Assembly: GCF_013391085.1 (NCBI RefSeq)
Contig: NZ_CP058334.1
Coordinates: 124,001 to 188,000 of the forward strand
Direction: 5' to 3'
DNA length: 64,000 bases
From: Natronomonas halophila
GTDB lineage: Archaea > Halobacteriota > Halobacteria > Halobacteriales > Haloarculaceae
Positions 25,809 through 34,742 of the stretch are shown one piece after another (positions within the stretch are counted from its first letter, which is position 1; each line of letters starts with the position of its first letter). Position numbers and translations under genes: made by a program. Below the pieces are notes generated by a model, which worked only from the letters and a program-made list of their open reading frames with translations, searched no databases and was not told the DNA's origin.

Positions 25809-25898
25809 GTCTACGTCCTGACGCGGCCCGGAGAAAGGCCTGACGGGTTGCCGACGTGGTTCGCAACCGCTTAGGGGCCGCTGGCCGGACCGAACGGT

Positions 25899-26252
25899 AT
25901 GGACGACCGTCTCGCCGCTCTCGCTGCCGTGCTCGTTGGTGCCTCGCTCGCCGTCGTCAGCCTCGCCGAGTACGTCCTGCCGGGTCGTTCGGTACCGCCG
26001 TACGAACCGCTGACGACTGGCATTCTCGTTCTTATTAGTGGTCTGCTGTTGCTCGCGGCCGGGGGGATGGCCGCTAAGGAGGCGCTGGATACTCTCGCGC
26101 TCCGGGCGGCAACCTCCGTCGGCCTGGTGACGCTGTTGCTTGCCGTGCTCCAACCTACGTCGTTGCTGTTCGGTGGCGTCTTCTGGCTGGGGCTGGTGTC
26201 AGCGACCCTAATCGGGGCTGGAACGTATCGAACGTTCGCAAAAGCAAATTGA
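25899..26252 (+). CDS. Small four-helix membrane protein
   Basis: A 117-residue protein made almost entirely of four hydrophobic segments: AALAAVLVGASLAVVSLAEYVL, TGILVLISGLLLLAAGGMAAK, ALRAATSVGLVTLLLAVLQP and LLFGGVFWLGLVSATLIGAG. No functional motif is visible. It is divergent from rqcH and convergent with the subtilase gene (21 bp apart). Its base composition is intermediate between the GC-rich surroundings and the less GC-rich subtilase. Confidence 0.7.
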   Translation: MDDRLAALAAVLVGASLAVVSLAEYVLPGRSVPPYEPLTTGILVLISGLLLLAAGGMAAKEALDTLALRAATSVGLVTLLLAVLQPTSLLFGGVFWLGLVSATLIGAGTYRTFAKAN

Positions 26253-26273
26253 GGTGGAAGTGGATCGTGCTCC

Positions 26274-28196
26274 TCAAAGAGCGTCGAGAATATTCAGGTA
26301 CCCAGACCCGTAGAACGCTTTATCGTAGCCATCGGGGACCTCAGCTGCGCCTTTGAGTGCCGATTCAACCTGATTGGCGTTGTAATTCGGGTTTGCGCTT
26401 TTGACTAGTGCTGCGGCGCCAGCAACATTCGGTGCAGCCATCGAGGTTCCGGCCTTCCAGCCGTAACCGGGGGTCTGTGGAATCAGAAGCGCATCGCCTT
26501 CGAAATCCACTCCCGTATAAGTGATATCTACCGAATCATCTCGTCCGATGCCGCCACCGCTGTAGACGCCGACGCTTTGAACGAGTCCTTTACCGATGAC
26601 ATCTCTTGGATTCCCGGTCGGTGAGGATGGGTCGATGTCATTGTCAGCGAAAATCTCTTCGACGGAACCGGCTTCGAATACGCCACCGTACTCATCACCG
26701 AACGAGTCGCTTGCAGTCCATGAAACCGTTGTTCCGGAGTTTTCGTCTACCTGCCAGTCGATGACAACATAGTTAGTATCCTCTTCATCCCCATCACCGG
26801 GTACGACCACTTGCAGCGAAATCCAATCAGGGGCACCTCGTTCGTGGTCGGAACCAGTATTGTAGTCGACAGTCACGGTTTCCTCGCCGGTAAAGGTGGC
26901 TGTGCCGACACCGAAACGGACGCCACCGAACCCGACCGACGAGTACCAAGGGACATCGTCAGTCGTATACGGCGGGTCGCCTGAAACGGAGACCTCGCCG
27001 TAGAAATCCCCTCTCCACTCGGCTGTCACGGTCCCCGGATACTCGTCGGTTTTTGACCCGAACGTGCCCGAAACGAGTTCGCCGTTATGGGCGAAGACGG
27101 TATTGAAAACCAAATCTCGGAACCACGGAACACCCGAACCGATTGCACTGGGATCCGCGTCTCCTCCGGGCGCACCTAGTACGATGTCGTTCGTTCCGTA
27201 GTTGGTGTAGAATGCCGGACTCTCCGGAGGTTCAACGAGATCAGCTGTGTCACCATCACCATCAGCGTCCCATCCATATCCGATTGGGCCAGTCGCGGCG
27301 ACGGAGAGGCCTTGGGCGCCTTCGTTCGGAAGGCTGATGAAGTTCTTGTCTTTTTGGAGGTCAGCACTGTCATTGCCTGCCGCGATTACCAGTAAGGTGC
27401 CTTCCTTGTTCGCATAGGTCATCACGCTGTTCAAAACCTTACCGTAGAACTGTCCCTGCCCTTGCCGAGGAACTGGATACGCACCCAAGCTTAGGTTCGC
27501 CGCGTCGGCGTTGATGTTCACGCTGTAGACGATCGCTGCGAGGATGTCCGCGAACGTCGCGCCTTCTCCGGAGAACACTCGACAGTCCACGAGTTCGGTC
27601 TTCGGTGCCGTGCCGTTGACACCGGTCCCTCCGCCGTTATCGGCAGCCACAATACCAGCAACGTGGGTACCGTGGTCACCGCCACCGACTGGGTTGTGGT
27701 CCCCCTCATCGTCGGTGAAGTTCTGCGAGAGCTTAGTATTAAGCGGTCCTTTGAGATCCGGATGCGTCTCAAGTACCCCCGTATCGATAATCGCCACTCG
27801 TGTCCCCTCGCCTTCCGTCGTCTCATGGGCCTTTGGCACGTTTAAATCGGCCTTGTCCCACTGGAGGAAGTCTCCGGGTTGTCCCTCGTAATCCGACGCA
27901 TCGAAGGCCGGTACCTCGTCATTGACGTCCGGCTCGTTCAATTGAACCTCAATATCGGGCGCGTATCCCTTCACCCCACGAGCATCTTCCAACTCCGACT
28001 CGCTGCCGCGTACGACGGCGAAATCCACGCCGGGCATCTCGTGGACGACGTCCAGCCCCTTCAGGGCTTTTCTCCCCGAGGTTTCCACGATGAATCGGTC
28101 CGTCCGCGTACTGGCCACTACGGTCGAACCGGTTGCGATTCCACCCAATACGGCTCCACTAACTTTCAGAAAGGTCCGCCTGTTATGGTGTGTCAT
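26274..28196 (-). CDS. Tat-exported subtilisin-like serine protease with large inserted domain
   Basis: A 640-residue secreted S8 protease. A Tat signal (NRRTFLK) leads to a cleavage region near residue 28, then an inhibitor-type propeptide (about 30-95). The catalytic residues are D138 (AIIDTG), H175 (GDHGTHVAG), oxyanion N275 (AAGND) and S585 (GTSMAAPNVAG). About 310 residues separate N275 from S585, against 66 in subtilisin, so an extra domain of roughly 240 residues is inserted there; it looks beta-rich. Third-position A/T is visibly more frequent than in neighbouring genes, suggesting a different history. Confidence 0.93.
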   Translation of the reverse strand: MTHHNRRTFLKVSGAVLGGIATGSTVVASTRTDRFIVETSGRKALKGLDVVHEMPGVDFAVVRGSESELEDARGVKGYAPDIEVQLNEPDVNDEVPAFDASDYEGQPGDFLQWDKADLNVPKAHETTEGEGTRVAIIDTGVLETHPDLKGPLNTKLSQNFTDDEGDHNPVGGGDHGTHVAGIVAADNGGGTGVNGTAPKTELVDCRVFSGEGATFADILAAIVYSVNINADAANLSLGAYPVPRQGQGQFYGKVLNSVMTYANKEGTLLVIAAGNDSADLQKDKNFISLPNEGAQGLSVAATGPIGYGWDADGDGDTADLVEPPESPAFYTNYGTNDIVLGAPGGDADPSAIGSGVPWFRDLVFNTVFAHNGELVSGTFGSKTDEYPGTVTAEWRGDFYGEVSVSGDPPYTTDDVPWYSSVGFGGVRFGVGTATFTGEETVTVDYNTGSDHERGAPDWISLQVVVPGDGDEEDTNYVVIDWQVDENSGTTVSWTASDSFGDEYGGVFEAGSVEEIFADNDIDPSSPTGNPRDVIGKGLVQSVGVYSGGGIGRDDSVDITYTGVDFEGDALLIPQTPGYGWKAGTSMAAPNVAGAAALVKSANPNYNANQVESALKGAAEVPDGYDKAFYGSGYLNILDAL

Positions 28197-28334
28197 GCGA
28201 TTACACCCCGAAATCTCAATCGGCCACGGCTTAGTTAAGCACTACGAAAAACCAGCTAATATCCGGTTTATTTTAAGTGAGGTGTGCCCTCGTCCAAGGC
28301 GAGAAATTTTGTGCGCTACCGTCGTTCATCCCGT

Positions 28335-28949
28335 ATGCCGACCGAACTCCACGACGGCGTCTACGACATCACCTGCGTCGAACGGGAGACGAGCCGCATC
28401 CGTGCGTTCCTCTTCGAGGACGGCACGCTCGTCGACTGCGGCTTGCCCGATACGACCGAGGCGCTGCTGGACGGTATCGACGCCACGCCGGTCGAACCCG
28501 AACGCCTCGTCATCACCCACGCCGACGGCGACCACGTCGGCGGCTTCGACGCCGTCGTCCGCGACTACTGGGTCGACACCTACGTTCCCGAGGGAGTAGA
28601 CCTCGATACCGAGTTCGACCCGGACCACCGCTACGGCGACGGCGACGAAATCGGCCCCTTCGAGGCGGTTCACGTCCCCGGCCACCGCGACCACCAGCAC
28701 GCACTTATAAACGAGGAGGACGGTATCGCCGTGCTGGCGGACGCCGTCTCCGGGGCCGACCAGCGCGGGCTTCCGAAAGGCTACTTCCACCTGCCGCCGG
28801 GCGTCTACACCAACGACCTGAATCGGGCCGAAGAATCGCTCGAACGGTTGCTCGAATACGACTTCGATGTCGGATTAGTCTATCACGGCTCGTCGGTGCT
28901 ATCGGGAGCCAGCGACAAATTGGACGACTACGTCTATCGGATACCTTGA
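28335..28949 (+). CDS. MBL-fold metallo-hydrolase
   Basis: A 204-residue metallo-beta-lactamase-fold protein. The metal motif reads THADGDHVGG with H62, D64, D66 and H67, so the second histidine of the usual HxHxDH is replaced by Asp, a variant seen in some haloarchaeal families. Later ligand candidates are HVPGHRDHQHAL near residue 112-122 and VYHGSS near 185. Substrate unknown. The ATG at 28335 follows a T-rich stretch (AATTTTGTG) by about 29 bp. It is divergent from the subtilase gene. Confidence 0.85.
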   Translation: MPTELHDGVYDITCVERETSRIRAFLFEDGTLVDCGLPDTTEALLDGIDATPVEPERLVITHADGDHVGGFDAVVRDYWVDTYVPEGVDLDTEFDPDHRYGDGDEIGPFEAVHVPGHRDHQHALINEEDGIAVLADAVSGADQRGLPKGYFHLPPGVYTNDLNRAEESLERLLEYDFDVGLVYHGSSVLSGASDKLDDYVYRIP

Positions 28950-29037
28950 TTAAGGGCGAATCACCGCGACATCGACCCCAACCACCGCCATCCCTTAAGT
29001 ATCGGCCCGAGAATACGTAACCGCTGAGCACTATTCC

Positions 29038-31941
29038 ATGACCGCCACCACGAACACGATTTCTATCCTCCATGTCGACGACGAGTCGGAGTTCGCCGAG
29101 ATGGCTACGACGTTTCTGGAGCGGGAGGACGACCGATTCGTCATCGAAACCGCTACGGGGGCCGACGAGGCGGTCGAGTATCTCGCCGACAACGATGTCG
29201 ACTGTATCGTCAGCGACTACGACATGCCGGACCGGAACGGCATCGAGTTCCTCGGCACCGTCCGCGAGGAGTACGAGGACCTCCCCTTTATCCTCTATAC
29301 CGGCAAGGGCAGCGAGGAAATCGCCAGCAAGGCCATCTCTGCCGGCGTTACCGACTACCTCCAGAAGGAAACCGGGACCGGACAGTACACCGTCCTCGCA
29401 AACCGGATTACGAACGCGGTCAAGCAGTACCGAGCCAAGCGCGAACTCGAAGCCAGCCAAAAGCGCCTCTCGCTTTTCATCGAACAATCGCCGCTTGGCG
29501 TTCTGGAGTACGACAACGAGTTCAATATCGTGGGCGTGAACGAGGCCGCCGAGGAGATACTCGGCTACTCGGAGGCGGAACTCCAGGGCGAGACCTGGGA
29601 GCAAATCGTCGCATCGTCCAGTTACGAGAACGTCGACGACGTCACGTCCGCGCTGGCCGAAACCGAAGGCGGCTATCACAGCGTCGACGAGAACGTTCGG
29701 AAGGACGGAGAGCACATCGTCTGTGAGTGGCACAACCGTGTGGTGACCGACGACGACGGGGAGGTGCTCGCCATCTTCTCGCTTTTTCAGGATATCACCG
29801 ACCGGAAGGAACACGAGGAACGCCTCGAACGGAGCACGGCCCGACTCAAGGTGCTCTTCGAGAACTCCCCGGACATGATCGATATCCACACCGACGATGG
29901 AACCGTCATCGACGTGAACCAGCAGTTCTGCGAGGTCTTCGACCAGCCGAAAGAGGCCCTCGTCGGCCGGAAAGTCTGGGATATCGACCAGGAACTAAGC
30001 GCCGAGGAACTGCGGGACCTCTGGGATGGCATGGAAATCGGTGACCGAAGGGAACTCGAAACCGAGTTCGAACGCGACGACGGCAAGCGGTTCCCCGTCG
30101 AGGTTCACATTACCCGTCTCCCGGTCGAGGACGGAACCCGATTCATGGTCGTCTCCCGAGACATCACCGAGCGCCGGGAGCGACTGCGGGAGATTCAGAC
30201 GCTCAACGAGCGACTCGAACTCGCCGTCGAGGGCGCCGGCCTCGGGGTCTGGGACTGGGACATGACGACCGATGCCGTGGAGTTCAACGAGCGATGGGCG
30301 ACGATGCTCGGCTACACGCTGGACGAAATCGAACCGCACGTCGACGCGTGGGAAAGCCGTGTCCACCCGGACGACTTGGAGGGAGTCAACGAAGCACTGG
30401 AAGCCCACATCAACGGCGAGACGCCGCACTACGATACCGAACACCGGATGCGGACCGCGGCGGGCGACTGGAAGTGGATTCGGGACATCGGCAGAATCGT
30501 CGAACGGGACGAGGACGGTGACCCGGTCCGGGCGGTCGGTATCCACCTCGATATCGACGACCGAAAAAGGCGCGAACGGGAACTCGAACGGACGCGTGAC
30601 CTGCTCGAACAGACCGAACACATCGCGGACGTCGGCGGGTGGGAAATCGATACGGACACCAAGGAGGTGTTCTGGACCGAACACCTCTTCGAACTCCTTG
30701 GTGGCCAATACGACGAGGAACCGCCGCTGTCGGAGGCCCTCGACGTCTACCACGAGGACGACCGGCCGGCCGTCGAAGCCGCCGTCGAAACGGCTCTCTC
30801 CGACGGCGACTCCTTCGACGTGAATGCACGGTTCCGCCGGCCCGATGGCGAGATTCGCTGGCTTCGGATTCAGGGAGAGCCGACGCTCGCGGACGACGAG
30901 GTGACCACACTCCGCGGGGCGGTTCAGGACGTCACCGAACAGCGGGCCCGAGAGCGTGACCTCCAGCGGGCCCGCGAGGAGTACGAGGAACTGTTCAACG
31001 GCATGAACGATTCCGCGTGGGTCATCGGCCTCGACGAAACGTTTCTGGCGGTCAACGAGGCTGCCGTCGACCGGACGGGCTACACCAGAGAGGAACTCCA
31101 GTCGATGGGGCCACACGATATCGACGTGGAACTCGAACCCGGCGAGATATCCTCTCTCGTTCAGGACATGCCGGACGACGGGGTGCAGGTCATCGAAACG
31201 GTTCACGAAACGAAGGACGGCAGACGAATCCCGGTCGAAATCAACTCCAGCCTGATATCCTATGAGGACGAGACGGCCGTGTTGAGCATCGCGCGGGACA
31301 TCTCCGACCGGAAGCGGCGGGAACGGCAGTTGGAGGAGTTCGCCTCCATCGTCAGCCACGACCTTCGCAATCCGCTCACAGTCGCCCAAGGCTGGTTGGA
31401 AATCGCCCGCGAGGAAGGCGACGGCGACGCCGAATCCCTCGAACGGATAGGGGAAGCACACCACCGGATGAACCGGCTCATCGAGGACCTCCTCACGCTG
31501 GCACGCGAAGGCAACGACGTAGGCGAACGGGAGTCGGTCGATCTGGCCTCCTTCGTCGACCGATGTTGGAAGAACGTCGCGACGGCGGATGCGACACTAC
31601 GGGTCGACATCGACCGAACGATTCGGGCCGACCCGACCCGACTCGAACAACTCTTCGAGAACCTCTTTCGGAACGCGGTGGAACATGGCGGCGACCAGGT
31701 AACGGTTACCGTCGGGGAACTCGATACCGGCTTCTACGTCGAGGACGACGGCCCGGGGATCCCGCCCGAGGACCGCGAGGACGTGTTCGGATACGGTTAC
31801 TCGACCTCCGAAGACGGTACCGGCTTCGGTCTAAGCATCGTCAAGCAGATTGCCGAGGCACACGACTGGGATATCCGACTCACCGAGGGCACCGACGGCG
31901 GCGCACGCTTCGAAGTCATCGGCGTTCCCGCCGATTCGTGA
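29038..31941 (+). CDS. Hybrid sensor histidine kinase: receiver, five PAS domains, HisKA, HATPase
   Basis: A 967-residue cytoplasmic signalling kinase. An N-terminal receiver domain (residues 7-120) has the phosphoacceptor D60 in SDYDMP. Five PAS/PAC units follow at about 145-265, 265-390, 390-525, 525-645 and 645-760, each ending in a DITDRK/DITERR/DVTEQR-type motif. The HisKA box FASIVSHDLRNPL lies near 765, and the ATPase has N (LFENLFRNAVEHGG), G1 (EDDGPGIP) and G2 (GTGFGLSIV) boxes. No membrane helix or partner response regulator is nearby, so signal and output are unknown; several PAS units may bind heme, flavin or small ligands. Confidence 0.93.
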   Translation: MTATTNTISILHVDDESEFAEMATTFLEREDDRFVIETATGADEAVEYLADNDVDCIVSDYDMPDRNGIEFLGTVREEYEDLPFILYTGKGSEEIASKAISAGVTDYLQKETGTGQYTVLANRITNAVKQYRAKRELEASQKRLSLFIEQSPLGVLEYDNEFNIVGVNEAAEEILGYSEAELQGETWEQIVASSSYENVDDVTSALAETEGGYHSVDENVRKDGEHIVCEWHNRVVTDDDGEVLAIFSLFQDITDRKEHEERLERSTARLKVLFENSPDMIDIHTDDGTVIDVNQQFCEVFDQPKEALVGRKVWDIDQELSAEELRDLWDGMEIGDRRELETEFERDDGKRFPVEVHITRLPVEDGTRFMVVSRDITERRERLREIQTLNERLELAVEGAGLGVWDWDMTTDAVEFNERWATMLGYTLDEIEPHVDAWESRVHPDDLEGVNEALEAHINGETPHYDTEHRMRTAAGDWKWIRDIGRIVERDEDGDPVRAVGIHLDIDDRKRRERELERTRDLLEQTEHIADVGGWEIDTDTKEVFWTEHLFELLGGQYDEEPPLSEALDVYHEDDRPAVEAAVETALSDGDSFDVNARFRRPDGEIRWLRIQGEPTLADDEVTTLRGAVQDVTEQRARERDLQRAREEYEELFNGMNDSAWVIGLDETFLAVNEAAVDRTGYTREELQSMGPHDIDVELEPGEISSLVQDMPDDGVQVIETVHETKDGRRIPVEINSSLISYEDETAVLSIARDISDRKRRERQLEEFASIVSHDLRNPLTVAQGWLEIAREEGDGDAESLERIGEAHHRMNRLIEDLLTLAREGNDVGERESVDLASFVDRCWKNVATADATLRVDIDRTIRADPTRLEQLFENLFRNAVEHGGDQVTVTVGELDTGFYVEDDGPGIPPEDREDVFGYGYSTSEDGTGFGLSIVKQIAEAHDWDIRLTEGTDGGARFEVIGVPADS

Positions 31942-31986
31942 GAACGAGAGTTCCGTAGAGCCAAAAAAGCCCGTCCGACGGGCGCG

Positions 31987-33120
31987 TTAAATCCCGAGCG
32001 TCGCTCGAAGCATGTCCCGCGTTCCGGGGCCCAGTCCGACCGCGAGGATGGCGATAAAGAGGATGTAGGCGTAGGTGGGGCTTTCCTCGAAAATCTGTTC
32101 GTCGAACACCCAGACGACGGCGACGGCAGCGGCGACTTTCAGCAGGAGGAACGGCCACGCCGTGCCGATAGAGTCGCTCAGCCATGCGGGTTGGACCGTG
32201 CTCGTGATGCGAACCGTCGCGGCGTTGATAACGTGTTTCGAACCGTAGGTCACCGGCAGGCCGAGCGCGTTGGCCCAATCGAGGCTCAGGACGTTCGCGA
32301 TGCCGTCGACGCTGTGGCCCCAGACGACGAGGGCGCCCATCAAGCCCGTCCCGTCGTTGATGTACGGCGCGTACTCGTTGGAGGCCCACCAGAACAGCGC
32401 CGCGATGGCCGTCGCGCCCACGAGCGTGATAATCGAGACAGTCGGATAGAAGCCAACGACCTCCGAAGTCGCGGAGATATAGAGGAGGAAACCGACGGTC
32501 ACCGCCAGCGTGAGGGCGCCGACACCGCCGAGGAACGGTTCGTACTCGTCGATGACGCCGCGGTTATCGAGGACGATGCCGACGATAAGCGCCGTCAGCG
32601 TGATGGCGAACATCACGAAGTAGATGAAGGGACTGATGATGACCGATACCTCGGGGTAGGGGATGAGCATCGGCAGGTCCTCGCGGACGAAGGTGGCGTT
32701 GACGTCCTCGACGACTCGGAGGGCACCGCCCAATAGCATGAACGGGAACAGCGCGAAGTAGAACCGCGGGGACATCTCCACGTCGAGGCGGTCCAGAAGG
32801 AAGTAGACGCCGACGAGCATGAAGATGAGCACGAGGGCGTAGCTAATCGTCGAAACCGTCGTATAGCCGGGCGTGACGACGATGCCGTCCGCCGAAGCAC
32901 AGGCCGTCTGGCTGTAGAGTCGTTCGGTCGTGCCGCCGGAGCGGACCGCACACGTCGCCCCGTGGGCGTCGGCGTCCACCGGGCCGAAGAAGTAACGCCA
33001 CAGGAAGCCGTCGTAGACGCGCTGGGGGAACGCGATTGCGGCACCGACGACGGCGACGAACGCGGTCACGAAGGCCGCCAGCCACGCGCGGGCGGGGTCG
33101 ATTCCGTCGGAGGTGTTCAT
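31987..33120 (-). CDS. DUF63 family multi-pass membrane protein
   Basis: A 377-residue archaeal membrane protein with about eight to nine hydrophobic helices. Family-like landmarks are an extracytoplasmic loop after the first helix with several Cys and Gly, LLDRLDVEMSPRFYFALFPFMLLGGALRVVED, and GHSVDGIANVLSLDW. DUF63 proteins occur widely in archaea and have no known function. The ATG at 33120 (MNTSDG) is chosen over an in-frame upstream start. The inositol-phosphatase-like gene lies 60 bp upstream on the same strand. Confidence 0.85.
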   Translation of the reverse strand: MNTSDGIDPARAWLAAFVTAFVAVVGAAIAFPQRVYDGFLWRYFFGPVDADAHGATCAVRSGGTTERLYSQTACASADGIVVTPGYTTVSTISYALVLIFMLVGVYFLLDRLDVEMSPRFYFALFPFMLLGGALRVVEDVNATFVREDLPMLIPYPEVSVIISPFIYFVMFAITLTALIVGIVLDNRGVIDEYEPFLGGVGALTLAVTVGFLLYISATSEVVGFYPTVSIITLVGATAIAALFWWASNEYAPYINDGTGLMGALVVWGHSVDGIANVLSLDWANALGLPVTYGSKHVINAATVRITSTVQPAWLSDSIGTAWPFLLLKVAAAVAVVWVFDEQIFEESPTYAYILFIAILAVGLGPGTRDMLRATLGI

Positions 33121-33180
33121 GTCCCATTGGCCGGACCGCGGTGGTTTCACGCTTCCGGTCGCTGTCGAGAGGCCCCGAGG

Positions 33181-33978
33181 CTACCGCTCGGCTTCCGCCT
33201 CGGCCTCGCGGGCCGCCTCCAGCACGAGGTCGTGGGCCTCCCCGTTCGAGGCCACGAGGCCGCGACTGTCGTGGCGCCACGACTCGCCATGGATGTCGGT
33301 GACCGTGCCGCCCGCGGCCTCCACGAGTCCCGCGCCCACGACGCTGTCCCAGGGGTTGGCTTCGACGTTCGTGACGACACCCTCCACCGCACCCGCCGCA
33401 CACAGCGCGAGGGCGAGTTGTGCCGACCCGAACCGACGCATGTCGCCGAACCGCTCGACGATACCGCGGCAGGCCGCCGTATACTCCTCGCGGCGCTCGA
33501 AGGGCCACCAGACCGTCGGCACGACGGTGAACGCCTCGGGGTCGGCTTCGTCGCTGACCGAAATCGCCTCGCCGTTGCGGTAGGCCGCGCCGTCATCGAG
33601 CAGGTAGGTATCGTCGAGTGCCGGACAGACCGACGCGCCCGCGACGATTTCGCCATCGACCGTCGCCGCGACGCTGGTCGTCCACATCTGGATGCCGCGA
33701 ACGAAGTTGTTCGTTCCGTCGATTGGGTCGATAATCCACGACGGTCCCGACTCAGGCACGTCCCGCAACTCCTCGTCTTCCTCGCCGACGATGGCGTCCT
33801 CGGGGTACTCCTCCCGAATCGCGGCGACGACCGTCTCCTGTGCGTCCCGGTCGGCCTGCGTGACCACGTCCGTCTTATCGCCTTTCGTCTCGACCGCAAT
33901 TCCCTCCCGAAACGACCCGAGGGCGACGGCGCCGCCGGCCTCGGCCGCCCGGAGGGCACAGTCCGCGCGCTCGCTCAT
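33181..33978 (-). CDS. Inositol monophosphatase/FBPase-like phosphatase
   Basis: A 265-residue magnesium-dependent sugar-phosphate phosphatase. Metal-binding motifs are GEED near residue 66, WIIDPIDGTNNFVRG near 83-97 and the C-terminal NPWDSVVGAGLVEAAGG near 208. Archaeal members act on inositol-1-phosphate and often on fructose-1,6-bisphosphate; which applies here cannot be told. The ATG at 33978 is the first start that matches the family; a longer frame to 34065 runs into the divergent gene's promoter. Confidence 0.9.
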   Translation of the reverse strand: MSERADCALRAAEAGGAVALGSFREGIAVETKGDKTDVVTQADRDAQETVVAAIREEYPEDAIVGEEDEELRDVPESGPSWIIDPIDGTNNFVRGIQMWTTSVAATVDGEIVAGASVCPALDDTYLLDDGAAYRNGEAISVSDEADPEAFTVVPTVWWPFERREEYTAACRGIVERFGDMRRFGSAQLALALCAAGAVEGVVTNVEANPWDSVVGAGLVEAAGGTVTDIHGESWRHDSRGLVASNGEAHDLVLEAAREAEAEAER

Positions 33979-34042
33979 AGTCGGCCTGCGTTCGGCCCCC
34001 GGAAAGCGCCACCGATTTGCCGGACCGACGCCCACACGGAGT

Positions 34043-34306
34043 ATGAACACGCTCGCGAAACGCATTCACAACCTCACGCCCAAAGACGTCGAACTGACCT
34101 TCGAGGACGGCGACTCGGTCCGCCTCGATATGCGCTCGGCGGAGTTCTTTCAGGAAGAGTTCCAAGGGGAGGGCACCGACCCTGAGGGAACGACCTACCG
34201 TCTCGTCTCGGACGGCGAGGACGACCCACTCGTGGCGGGCAAGGAAACCGACGAGGGGTGGGTATCGGTTGGCCAGGTAACTGACGTCGCTCCTGCCGAG
34301 GAGTAG
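34043..34306 (+). CDS. Small haloarchaeal protein, unknown function
   Basis: An 87-residue acidic protein that I do not recognise. The N-terminus LAKRIHNLTPKDVELTFEDGDSVRLDM looks like a small beta-barrel start, followed by TYRLVSDGEDDPLVAGKETDEGWVSVGQVTDV, which gives three or four further strands; an Sm- or SH3-like mini-fold is conceivable. It is divergent from the inositol-phosphatase-like gene and convergent with the ABM-family gene. Confidence 0.68.
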   Translation: MNTLAKRIHNLTPKDVELTFEDGDSVRLDMRSAEFFQEEFQGEGTDPEGTTYRLVSDGEDDPLVAGKETDEGWVSVGQVTDVAPAEE

Positions 34307-34326
34307 CGCGGCGGGACCACGGTATT

Positions 34327-34647
34327 CTACTCGGGTGGGTCAGCACCGTCACCGAAACCGTCCCCGTAGGAATCGAGTACCTCTGTAATAGTGACCTCAT
34401 ACGCGTCGTACCACTCCGTCCATCGTTGCTTTGCCTTCTTGTGGTCTGCATCCGCGCCGAACGAATCGAGCGCGTCCAGTGACTCCCAGTAGTAGACGAC
34501 GAGGGTTTCGTCGCTCTCCGGGTCGTTCCACGTGCGTTTGCCGCGATATTCGTCCATGTCTTCGGCGGCCGCCTGTACCCTGTCGTTCAATTCGTGGAAC
34601 TCCTCGTCGTACTCCCCCGGGTCGATTCGAAAGGTGACAAGATACAT
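34327..34647 (-). CDS. ABM-type dimeric alpha+beta barrel protein
   Basis: A 106-residue protein with the antibiotic-biosynthesis-monooxygenase-like fold: beta strand MYLVTFRIDPGEYDEEFHEL, helix NDRVQAAAEDMDEY, strand GKRTWNDPESDETLVVYYWESLDAL, helix DHKKAKQRWTEWYDAY and strand EVTITEV. Such small dimers degrade heme, oxidise quinones or act as stress proteins; no heme ligand is evident. Two short palindromes sharing the half-site CCTGT lie just upstream, suggesting control by a repressor. Confidence 0.75.
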   Translation of the reverse strand: MYLVTFRIDPGEYDEEFHELNDRVQAAAEDMDEYRGKRTWNDPESDETLVVYYWESLDALDSFGADADHKKAKQRWTEWYDAYEVTITEVLDSYGDGFGDGADPPE

Positions 34648-34652
34648 CGATA

Positions 34653-34703
34653 CCTGTTCAATCGTACAGGCGCAGCAAGAGGGTTCCCCTGTCGATGGAC
34701 AGG
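34653..34703. promoter_or_regulatory. Two CCTGT/ACAGG palindromes upstream of the ABM gene
   Basis: CCTGT-N8-ACAGG at 34653-34670 and CCTGTC-GATG-GACAGG at 34688-34703 share the same half-site. Their centres are 34 bp apart. The first lies 6-23 bp before the ATG at 34647 and the second 41-56 bp before it, flanking the expected core promoter. The repeated half-site makes an operator plausible. Confidence 0.45.
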
Positions 34704-34742
34704 CGGTACGACCGGCAGCAAAAAAGGCAGTTTCAGCCGACT

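Noticed and set aside
25859-28334. Genomic island around the subtilase
   Set aside because: Composition looks different, but there is no integrase, transposase, terminal repeat or tRNA target, so only a single-gene anomaly is reported.
28950-28998. TTAAGGG ... CCCTTAA inverted repeat before the histidine kinase
   Set aside because: The arms are 35 nt apart and the second is more simply explained as part of the kinase promoter (CCCTTAAGTA).
29995-31464. 489-residue frame opposite the histidine kinase
   Set aside because: Overlaps conserved PAS and kinase motifs on the other strand; no motif of its own.
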